From: Eggerthellaceae bacterium
Lineage (GTDB): Bacteria > Actinomycetota > Coriobacteriia > Coriobacteriales > Eggerthellaceae
Direction of reading: 5' to 3'
Length of the DNA stretch: 14,189 nucleotides
Assembly (NCBI GenBank): GCA_003452695.1
Contig: DMNP01000133.1
Location: 1 to 14,189, forward strand
Part shown: positions 1 to 7,098 of the stretch, piece after piece
Layout: each line of letters starts with the position of its first letter
Numbering within the stretch: position 1 is the first letter of the stretch
Notes under the pieces: model-generated
Seen by the model: the letters and a program-made list of their open reading frames with translations, nothing else
Databases searched by the model: none
What the model was told of the DNA's origin: nothing
Position numbers and translations under genes: made by a program

Positions 1-50
1 CTTGACTGGGGGTCAAGGGGTCGCAGGTTCAAATCCTGTCCACCCGACCA
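1..50 (+). tRNA. tRNA-Pro: tRNA-Pro, anticodon GGG (3' part only, 5' half outside window)
   Basis: The window opens inside a tRNA. The anticodon stem CTTGA (1-5) pairs with TCAAG (13-17) around the 7-nt loop CTGGGGG, which places the anticodon GGG at 8-10 (reads CCC, proline). A 5-nt variable loop (18-22) follows, then the T arm: GCAGG (23-27), loop TTCAAAT (28-34), CCTGT (35-39). The acceptor 3' strand CCACCCG (40-46), discriminator A47 and an encoded CCA (48-50) complete it. A pairing 5' strand would begin CGGGTGG, consistent with the C1-G72 pair usual in bacterial tRNA-Pro. The 5' acceptor strand and D arm lie before the window, so the gene is partial here through truncation by the window, not decay. 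Confidence 0.95.
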
Positions 51-61
51 GAGTATTCGGA

Positions 62-90
62 GGTCAGAGGCTCACGCTTCTGACCTTTTC
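62..90 (+). terminator. Intrinsic terminator after tRNA-Pro
   Basis: GGTCAGAGGC (62-71) pairs with GCTTCTGACC (76-85) as a 10-bp stem with one G-T pair and a 4-nt loop TCAC, and is followed at once by TTTTCTCT. It starts 11 nt after the CCA end of the tRNA, so it most likely ends the tRNA transcript. Confidence 0.85.
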
Positions 91-282
91 TCTATGTGAC
101 ACAGTTTTGACACACTCAGTCACGTTTCGATACATTCCGGCAAGAAAAAACCGCCCCTCCCGACCAAATCGGCAACATGCGCGTCCATGCCCATCTGCCG
201 CGCGCACGTGCTTCACGCCGGCGTCCCTCCATCGGCGGTGCCCGATGCGGTTGGAGCTTGCTGCATGGGTGCGCCGCTTTCG

Positions 283-3200
283 CTAGGCGTTGCCCTGGGC
301 TTCGCGGTCGCGGTTGAAACGCGCTTCCGTGCGCATGGCCTCGATGCCCTCCTTGGTGCGCCGCGTGCGCGTCGCATCGCTTATCTGGTGAATCTCCACG
401 TCGTCGTTCGAGCCGTCGGCAATCGAGAAGCCCCCTGCCCCGTTCGCCTTCGAAACGTGCACGGCATGGTCGGCAAGCTCCAGGTAGTCGTAGAACGTCG
501 GCGACCCTTCGAGTATGCCGACGCCCACGCTCACCGATATGCTTCCCTGGTCGCCCACGTGAATCTGGCTGGCCATCTCCGCAACGGCCCGCGCGCGCGT
601 CTGAGCCAGCTCGCGCGAGGTCAGGCCGGCGATGAAGGCGATCATCTCGTCGGAGCCATAGCGCCCGACCACGTCGTGGTCCCGGAACATCGCGAGCAGC
701 GTGTCTGCCAGCTCGCAGAGCACCGAATCGCCCGCAAGGTGGCCGAAATTCTCGTTGATGCACTTGAATTCGTCCACGTCCACTATGAACATCATGCCGC
801 AGTTGGTGCGTGCAAGCTGCGATTCTATGGCGTCTTCCAAACCCTCGCGGTTCAGCAGGCCCGTCAGCCCATCGTGCATGGCGCGGTCCTTCCACCACAG
901 GCCGGATTCGCGCGAAAGGTCGATGTCCTCGCCGTAGCCGAGACCGCGTATGACGAAGCTCTTCTCGTTGCGCAGGCTCGTGAAGCTGAAACGATACCAG
1001 CGGAAATCCGCATCCGCGTCCAGGCGGCACTTCAAGTCGACGTTGCCCGCCGAGGGAAGGTATTCCAAATCTGACAACAGCGTGGAAAGGCGCGCCATGC
1101 TCTCGGACGCGATGTTCTTGCCGTAATCGAAGAGGCTGGTGTGGAAATTCGAGATGGCCCGCTGGTCCACCTGGCCATCGTGGGTTACCGATTCCAGGTA
1201 GATAACGTCCTCAAGCGCATCGTAGTCGAAGCTCAGGATGCCCGGCAGCTCCGCCATGCTGCGATAGCGCAGGGCCCCGAACACCGCGTCGCGCACGCTG
1301 CGCTTCTGCTTTTGCGATGCGTTCCACGTGTGGTGCTGCTCGAAGTCGCGGCTTATCACGTTGAACAGCCCCTCGCCTTCCAGGGCGCTTGCAGGCAGCA
1401 GCTCGCCGTCTATGGCATGGCGAAGCTCCACGCCGAACACGCCGATGTCGTTTCCCGCCTCGGCGCGCACGGTCTCGTACAGCAAGAACCCGTCGCCGCC
1501 GTTTATCTTGGCAATGGTCAGCGCGCGCAATGCGCGACGGTAGACGATGCCCATGCGAAGCGACGTGCCCGCCACCGTGTAGGCAAGCCCCAGGCTGCAC
1601 GTCACCTTTTCGCCCCGTTCGTCCTTGCTCGTGCGGATGGCGTCGATTACCTTGCAGGCGCTCGCGCGAACATCGGTGTCGTCGTGCGCACTCGGCAAGA
1701 ACGCGGCGAACAGTCCCTCGCCGCACCGTGCGAGCAGCGCGTCCTTGGGAAGGGTCATGCGCACCGTGTCCGCCACGTGGTCGACGAGCGAATCGACGAT
1801 GCGCTTCTCGTCCACGTCGGACAGCGTCGAGAAATCGTCGATGTCCACGAGCATGAGCGTGCCGCCGTTCTTGCCGAGCTCTCCCCCGACCAGCTCGTCT
1901 AGGGCGTGATAGGTCATGAGACCCGTCAGCTCGTCCCTTACCGCATAGTCGGCGTCGTCGGACGGGGCAAGGCTGCGCTCCAGTTCGTGCGCTTCGGTCG
2001 CATCCTGCACGTAGCACACCATCACATCGCCCGAATCGCTTGGGCTGATCAGGCGAATGGAGCAGTCTGCCCAGATGCCGTGCTCGTTGAACCGCACGCT
2101 GCACCGTGCGCTCTGGTGCTGCATGGCATGGCGCGTGGCCCGCCTGAAGCCTTCGCGCCCGTCTATGTCCATCAATTGCAGCAGGTTCGCCCTGAACAGA
2201 TTCGTCGTATGCTGGTCCAGTGCCAGCTCGTCGTACAATTCGTCGTTTGCGAGCATAACTTCGTAACGGTCGTCCGAGGTTATGAAGATGAACGCCGGCC
2301 CCACGCAGTTGTTGAAGAAGAAGGCCGTGTCGCTGCGCTGGTCGAGCAGCCGCGCCACCTTGTCGTCGTGCATTATCGGGACGTATTCGTGGTGTGCGTT
2401 CTCCGTGTCCTTCAACAGCTTGTAGAACTGCTCGATGGGCATGGGCTTCGCGAAGAAGTAGCCCTGCATCAACCGGCATCCCATGGCCTTCAGCATCTCG
2501 GCCTGCTCGATGGTCTCCACGCCCTCGGCGATAACCGGGATGTCAAGGCCATGGGCCATGCGTATCACCGAGTTCAGGATAACAGCGTCGTGTTCGCTCG
2601 AGTTCTCGTTGCGCAGAAAGCCCATGTCCAGCTTCAGTATGTCCACCGGCAAGTTGCGCAGCATGTTCAGCGAAGAATACCCGCTGCCGAAGTCGTCCAT
2701 CTCCACGATGAAGCCGCGGTTGCGCAGGTCCGTGACCACCCGTATAAGCTCTTCGGGCTGGTCGGTATAGGCGCTCTCGGTTACTTCCAGGCGCAAGACG
2801 TGGGCGGGAAGGCTGTAGCGCTCCCGCAGGTTTTCCAGGTAGGTCGGCAACGTGGGGTCGAGGATTTCGGCGCGCGACACGTTCACCGAAAACGGTATGA
2901 TGTCCTCGCCGGTCTCCACATGCCGGTTGTACGCCTCGTAGCAGGCCACGTTCCAGATGTAGCGGTCCAGCTGCCCGATCTTGCCCGCGCTTTCCAGGAC
3001 GGGGATGAATTCGGCCGGGCTGATCCTTCCCAATTTGGCATGGTTCCAGCGTGCAAGCGCTTCTGCGGCCACCACTTCGCCCTTCACGAAATCCAGCAGC
3101 GGCTGCATCCACACTTCGATTTCACCAGCGGCTATGGCGTTGCCCAGGTCGACTTCTATCATGTTTGCACGGCGGATCTTCTCCGCATAGGCATAGTCGA

Positions 3201-3699
3201 AGAAAATGACGTGGCTCCCGCCCTGCTCGCGTGCGCGGCGATGGGCGGCGTTTGCCTGGTCGATAAGGTAATCGATGTCGCGGGCCTCCACGTCTTCGGG
3301 GGTGAGGAAGTAGACGCCTGCGGCGATGTCGACCGCCTGCTCCAGGCCATGCGAAGCCAGCAGCAGGTTCATCTCGCGGTAAAGCTCTTCGAAAGCAGCG
3401 GACGCCGCGTCGCTTTCGTAGGAGCCTTGCGATACGCAGACGACGAAGCGATCGTCGCCCAGGTTGGCGCAGATTCCCCGCGAGGAAATGCGTTGCACGA
3501 GGTAGTTCTCGAACTCTTTCAAGATAAGATCGCCGAATTCGTATCCGTACGACTCGTTTATGAAGCGAAATTTCTTTATGTTCAGATACCAGATGGCGTG
3601 CTCTGCACGCGCGTTGCCCCGGATGCTCTCGAGGGCTGCGCGCTTGAACTCGTCTAGCGTCATTCCGACCCGTGCCTGTTTCATTCGCCCGCCCCCCAT
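283..3699 (-). CDS. Multidomain c-di-GMP protein: degenerate GGDEF, EAL, PAS-like, pseudo-GGDEF, PAS-like, GGDEF (GSDEM)
   Basis: A soluble 1138-aa protein predicted to turn over or sense cyclic-di-GMP in the cytoplasm; no membrane segment is seen. Domains in order: a degenerate GGDEF (about 30-170; LGDDRF at 80-85 in place of the motif); an EAL phosphodiesterase (about 182-430) with the expected catalytic set, E213 of EAL, N273 of SVNVS, E305, D335-D336, K356 and E392; a PAS-like domain (about 455-572); a second degenerate GGDEF (about 585-745; CGEGL at 659-663); a PAS-like domain (about 805-925); and a C-terminal GGDEF (about 940-1095) with GSDEM at 1015-1019 and an RxxD inhibitory site at R1006/D1009 exactly five residues upstream. 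A charged tail of about 40 residues ends the protein. It lies 8 nt after its paralogue, so it is probably the second gene of that operon. The start is uncertain: the GGAG before the first ATG is only 2 nt away, and ATG codons at residues 6 and 13 are alternatives. The EAL is probably active; cyclase activity of the GSDEM domain is less certain. Confidence 0.92.
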   Translation of the reverse strand: MGGGRMKQARVGMTLDEFKRAALESIRGNARAEHAIWYLNIKKFRFINESYGYEFGDLILKEFENYLVQRISSRGICANLGDDRFVVCVSQGSYESDAASAAFEELYREMNLLLASHGLEQAVDIAAGVYFLTPEDVEARDIDYLIDQANAAHRRAREQGGSHVIFFDYAYAEKIRRANMIEVDLGNAIAAGEIEVWMQPLLDFVKGEVVAAEALARWNHAKLGRISPAEFIPVLESAGKIGQLDRYIWNVACYEAYNRHVETGEDIIPFSVNVSRAEILDPTLPTYLENLRERYSLPAHVLRLEVTESAYTDQPEELIRVVTDLRNRGFIVEMDDFGSGYSSLNMLRNLPVDILKLDMGFLRNENSSEHDAVILNSVIRMAHGLDIPVIAEGVETIEQAEMLKAMGCRLMQGYFFAKPMPIEQFYKLLKDTENAHHEYVPIMHDDKVARLLDQRSDTAFFFNNCVGPAFIFITSDDRYEVMLANDELYDELALDQHTTNLFRANLLQLMDIDGREGFRRATRHAMQHQSARCSVRFNEHGIWADCSIRLISPSDSGDVMVCYVQDATEAHELERSLAPSDDADYAVRDELTGLMTYHALDELVGGELGKNGGTLMLVDIDDFSTLSDVDEKRIVDSLVDHVADTVRMTLPKDALLARCGEGLFAAFLPSAHDDTDVRASACKVIDAIRTSKDERGEKVTCSLGLAYTVAGTSLRMGIVYRRALRALTIAKINGGDGFLLYETVRAEAGNDIGVFGVELRHAIDGELLPASALEGEGLFNVISRDFEQHHTWNASQKQKRSVRDAVFGALRYRSMAELPGILSFDYDALEDVIYLESVTHDGQVDQRAISNFHTSLFDYGKNIASESMARLSTLLSDLEYLPSAGNVDLKCRLDADADFRWYRFSFTSLRNEKSFVIRGLGYGEDIDLSRESGLWWKDRAMHDGLTGLLNREGLEDAIESQLARTNCGMMFIVDVDEFKCINENFGHLAGDSVLCELADTLLAMFRDHDVVGRYGSDEMIAFIAGLTSRELAQTRARAVAEMASQIHVGDQGSISVSVGVGILEGSPTFYDYLELADHAVHVSKANGAGGFSIADGSNDDVEIHQISDATRTRRTKEGIEAMRTEARFNRDREAQGNA

Positions 3700-3707
3700 C
3701 GCTCCGA

Positions 3708-6700
3708 TTACGACATTTCCCGAATGGTATAGATGCCCTTTCCCCCTACCTTGCTTTCGTACATAGCCTGGTCGGCTTCTTCCAGCAGGTCGTAGAAGGT
3801 CGTGGTGCTATCGTGCGATATCGCCACGCCGATGCTGCAACCGGCATAGCTGCCATCCGGGATTTCCGTGTTCTGGATATCGGCGATTATGCTTTCCGCC
3901 CGCATCCGGGCCAATTCGACTGCGTCGCCGTTGGCGAGCGGCATGAACGCGACGAATTCGTCGCCGCCATAGCGCCCGAGCACGTCGCTGTCGCGGAAGT
4001 GGCGTCGCAGCGAATCGGCTACGTCGCGCAGCAGCGCATCGCCCGTAAGATGCCCCAGCTCGTCGTTCACGCGCTTGAAATTGTCCAGGTCTATCATGAA
4101 CATCATGCCGCTGCCGTTCGTCTGCATCGAGGCGTTGATGTCCTGTTCCACCGCGTTGCGGTTCAGAAGGCCCGTAAGATAATCCGTTTCGGCGCGCTGG
4201 CGCCACCATTTCGCAGATCCCATCTGGTCGTTGGCATCCTGCGCATAGCCGTGGACGAAGGTCGTGTTGCCCTCGGCGTCGGCATCGCATACGTAGTCCA
4301 CGTGGTACCAGCGCAACGACCCGGAACCGTGCAGGTCGCACTTTATGTCCGTGAATCCCGACACGGGATGCGTGCGCAGGTCCCGCGCCAGTGCGGATAT
4401 CTTGGCCGCACTGGCGGCGGACAAGTAATTCGATGCGCTGTTCACGTTCGCAATCCAATCGTCGAACCAGATTTCCTGGGAATTGCCGGCCGCATCGCCC
4501 ACATGCACGACCAGCTTGTCGTCGCCGACGAAATAGTCGAAGGGGATAACGCGTTCGGAGTCGTGTCCCGCCGTGCCATCCGAAAGCTTCTCGCCACTGC
4601 CTTTGTCCAGCAGCAGGGCGTACAGATAGCGCTGGCCATCGCTTTTCTGCTTCACGCGGCCGAGCAGCTGAATCCTGGCCATTTCATCGAATCCGCGCTT
4701 GAAGGAGAGCTCGATGTCTATCAGGTCCTCGTTGCGGACCGCGTTGCGCACCGATTCCAGAAGAGCGCCGCGGTCCTCTGTCGATATCATGTCCAAGAAG
4801 GAATTGTGGAAGCACCTGAGGAAGTCGTCGTGCGCGAACCCGCTGCTCTCGATTATCTCGGGGCTGATGAAATCTATGGTGAAGACGTCGTCGATCGCAC
4901 ATTTCACGAAGCTGCTGGGAACGATTGATCGCAACAGGTCGAGGTTCCATGCGGTATCCTGCGTAATCTGCGACACGACGTTGTCCGTGTTGATCGCATC
5001 GCTCGTCCGGTAGATGAGCATCGAGAAAATGTCCCCCCGGGCCGATGGGCTGATGTAGCGGATAACGCATTCTATCCAGCGCTTCGTCAGGCGCACCTGC
5101 GCCCTGCACAGCGCGCTGCCGTGCTCGCGCGCCTCGGCGGCTGCGCGCCACATGGTTTCGCGGGATGCCTCGTCTATTTCCTGGATGGGATTCACCTTCG
5201 CGTTGCCGAACTGATTGCGGTTCAGCCCGCAAGCTTCGTAGAACGCATCGTTCACCATGATGCTCTCGGACGAGCCCCGTTCGGTGAAGAACAGGATCAT
5301 GCCGCCGATTGCATTGTTGAACAGATATGACGAAGCGGGGTCGAAGCTCATTAGCTCGTCGAGGTTCGCCTCGTGGCGCATGCGCTTCGGCGTCGCATCA
5401 AGCGTGCTGCTTGCAGAAATGTAGTTTTCGAATTCGCCGAGCGGCATCGGCCGTGCGAAATGGAAGCCCTGCATAAGGTGACAGCCCATGTTCTTCAGCA
5501 TCTCGGCCTGTTCCAGGGTTTCCACGCCTTCAGCGATGATCGGCGTGTCCAGTCCCTGCAGCATGCGGATGACCGAGCTTAAAACCACCCCGCCCCGCTC
5601 TTCGTTCACGGCCGTGCGCATGAAGCCCATGTCCAGCTTCACGACGTCCACCTTCACGTCCTTCAGCATGTTCAGCGACGACAGGCCGCTGCCGAAGTCG
5701 TCCATCTCCACGAGCATCTCGCACTTGCGGATTTCCTCGATGATGCCGTACAGCCTGTCGGCTTCCTCCACGAACGCGCTTTCCGTCACTTCCAGGTGAA
5801 TGCTTCCCGGCGGCAGATTGTATTTCTCGCGCAAATCCAGGAAATGCTGCAACAGTCCATCTTCGAACATTTCCACGCGCGATACGTTCACGGATATGGG
5901 AATGGGCTTGCCGTCCGCCATGCTGCGCCACTTGCTGGCGCTCCTGCAGGCTTCTTCCCAGATGAACAGGTCCATGTCGTGGATTTTGCCGCATTTTTCC
6001 AGTATGGGAATGAATTCGGCCGGGCTGATCCAGCCCAGCTCGGGATGGTTCCAGCGGGCAAGCGCTTCGGCGCCGATCACCTCGCCGTACGTGTAGTCGA
6101 TTTGCGGCTGGTACCATACCTGGAACTGGCCTTCCATCAGGGCCTTGTCCACCGATTGCTCGATGGTTATGCGTCGGCGGTCCTTTTCCAAGTCTTCGTC
6201 GGTGAACAGCATCAGGTTGGTCGTCGGGTTGCGCTTTGCCTTGCGGTGAGCGATGGAGGCGTAATCCAATGCCTGGCTGAAGTTCTGGTTCGCATAGTCC
6301 GAGTCGCGCAGGTAGTACAAGCCGCCTGCGAGGTCGACGCGCTGCGTCATGCCCAATTCGGCTGCTTTCCCGTTCAGCTCGTCTGCCATCTCGTGGAAAG
6401 CGTCATTCGCCTCGTCGAAGGACATGCCCTTGCTAAGCAGGATAATTCGGTCGGCGCCCAAGCGCGAAATCGGCATGTCCTTCACCAGATGCGAACGCAA
6501 CGATTCCACGAGGCCCTTCAGCAGCCCGTTGCCCACTAAGAACCCGTAATTCGGGTTCACCGAGCGGAAGTTGCGAATATCCACATACCAGAGCGCCAGG
6601 TTGTCGTGTGGTCCCGTGGCGATCGTCCGCGCGAAGGCCTGGCCGAAGCCCGGCAGGTTGAGCGCGCCGGTCGTGGGGTCGAGCCCCGGCGGTTCGGCAT

Positions 6701-6926
6701 CGCCCGGATGCTTCGGGCCGCCAGGCGGTCCACCCGGACCCTTGCCGTTCGGCGGGCCGCCAGGACCAGGAGGCGGAAAACCCTGCCCGGAGCCTTCTTC
6801 AGGTGCCGGCATGTTTCTATGCACGGCGTTTTCGCCCTGGTTATTGCTTTTATTCGACCCAGAATCCGGAATTCCGGGATTTGCCAAACCATCCTGTGGC
6901 ATTCTTCGACTATCAGGTTCTATCAT
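3708..6926 (-). CDS. Bifunctional c-di-GMP protein: Pro/Gly-rich N-terminus, degenerate GGDEF, EAL, PAS-like domains, C-terminal GGDEF with I-site
   Basis: A 1072-aa soluble protein with both c-di-GMP-degrading and c-di-GMP-making domains. Residues 44-83 are a Pro/Gly-rich, probably disordered segment. A degenerate GGDEF follows (about 82-245; its start LDPTTGALNLPGF recalls the usual DxLTGLxN opening, but the motif is replaced by LGADR at 156-160). The EAL domain (about 253-503) keeps E287, N347, E379, D409-D410, K430 and E466. PAS-like segments lie at about 530-645, 655-775 and 785-900. The C-terminal GGDEF (about 910-1070) is canonical: DYLTGLLNR, metal ligands D946 and D989, GGDEF at 987-991, and an RxxD product-inhibition site at R978/D981. 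It is therefore predicted to be an active, feedback-inhibited diguanylate cyclase joined to a probably active phosphodiesterase. The start is supported by AGGGGAG 4 nt before the ATG. The stop is 8 nt before the downstream paralogue, which shares the overall plan and much of the sequence, suggesting tandem duplication. Confidence 0.94.
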   Translation of the reverse strand: MIEPDSRRMPQDGLANPGIPDSGSNKSNNQGENAVHRNMPAPEEGSGQGFPPPGPGGPPNGKGPGGPPGGPKHPGDAEPPGLDPTTGALNLPGFGQAFARTIATGPHDNLALWYVDIRNFRSVNPNYGFLVGNGLLKGLVESLRSHLVKDMPISRLGADRIILLSKGMSFDEANDAFHEMADELNGKAAELGMTQRVDLAGGLYYLRDSDYANQNFSQALDYASIAHRKAKRNPTTNLMLFTDEDLEKDRRRITIEQSVDKALMEGQFQVWYQPQIDYTYGEVIGAEALARWNHPELGWISPAEFIPILEKCGKIHDMDLFIWEEACRSASKWRSMADGKPIPISVNVSRVEMFEDGLLQHFLDLREKYNLPPGSIHLEVTESAFVEEADRLYGIIEEIRKCEMLVEMDDFGSGLSSLNMLKDVKVDVVKLDMGFMRTAVNEERGGVVLSSVIRMLQGLDTPIIAEGVETLEQAEMLKNMGCHLMQGFHFARPMPLGEFENYISASSTLDATPKRMRHEANLDELMSFDPASSYLFNNAIGGMILFFTERGSSESIMVNDAFYEACGLNRNQFGNAKVNPIQEIDEASRETMWRAAAEAREHGSALCRAQVRLTKRWIECVIRYISPSARGDIFSMLIYRTSDAINTDNVVSQITQDTAWNLDLLRSIVPSSFVKCAIDDVFTIDFISPEIIESSGFAHDDFLRCFHNSFLDMISTEDRGALLESVRNAVRNEDLIDIELSFKRGFDEMARIQLLGRVKQKSDGQRYLYALLLDKGSGEKLSDGTAGHDSERVIPFDYFVGDDKLVVHVGDAAGNSQEIWFDDWIANVNSASNYLSAASAAKISALARDLRTHPVSGFTDIKCDLHGSGSLRWYHVDYVCDADAEGNTTFVHGYAQDANDQMGSAKWWRQRAETDYLTGLLNRNAVEQDINASMQTNGSGMMFMIDLDNFKRVNDELGHLTGDALLRDVADSLRRHFRDSDVLGRYGGDEFVAFMPLANGDAVELARMRAESIIADIQNTEIPDGSYAGCSIGVAISHDSTTTFYDLLEEADQAMYESKVGGKGIYTIREMS

Positions 6927-6954
6927 GAGGCTCCCCTATCGTAGGCCTATTGCA

Positions 6955-6982
6955 ATTTTAAGTTAAAAAACCGCGGTATGAA
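6955..6982 (-). promoter_or_regulatory. Possible promoter for the 1072-aa gene
   Basis: On the minus strand TAAAAT (6960-6955, 5/6 match to TATAAT) lies 16 nt after TTCATA (6982-6977, 4/6 match to TTGACA), about 28 nt before the ATG at 6926. It overlaps the terminator-like hairpin of the preceding gene. The assignment rests on motif matching alone. Confidence 0.35.
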
Positions 6983-6996
6983 AGCCCGTACCGGGG
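6965..6996 (-). terminator. Terminator-like hairpin downstream of the 760-aa gene
   Basis: On the minus strand CGGTA pairs with TACCG (plus positions 6989-6993 and 6974-6978) around a 10-nt loop. Two further pairs follow beyond one mismatch, and a run of six T (6970-6965) comes immediately after. It lies about 100 nt after the stop codon of the 760-aa gene and would at least partly separate it from the next gene. The stem is short, so read-through is possible. Confidence 0.5.
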
Positions 6997-7098
6997 AAGC
7001 GTTTCGCGTGCATGTCAGGACAGCTTCCGCCCACGGCCCGGCCATCGGCGGGGACAGGGAGAGGGGTGAGGGCGATAAGGTCGGCGAGCCGCTATCTG

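Noticed and set aside
138..180. Intrinsic terminator for the 1138-aa gene near the A-run at 145-150
   Set aside because: A run of six T exists on the minus strand, but only weak 4-bp stems (CCGA/TCGG or GCCG/CGGT) can be drawn before it, so I do not annotate it as a terminator.
1..282. Mobile-element attachment site at the 3' end of tRNA-Pro
   Set aside because: tRNA 3' ends are common integration sites, but no repeat of the tRNA end, integrase or foreign gene is seen in the window.
1906..3657. 583-codon open frame on the plus strand opposite the EAL region, and similar plus-strand frames at 187-1074, 3672-4928, 7012-8394 and 9822-11078
   Set aside because: They are antisense to genes with clear conserved domains and contain no recognisable motif. 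Long mirror frames are expected in GC-rich DNA with biased third positions.
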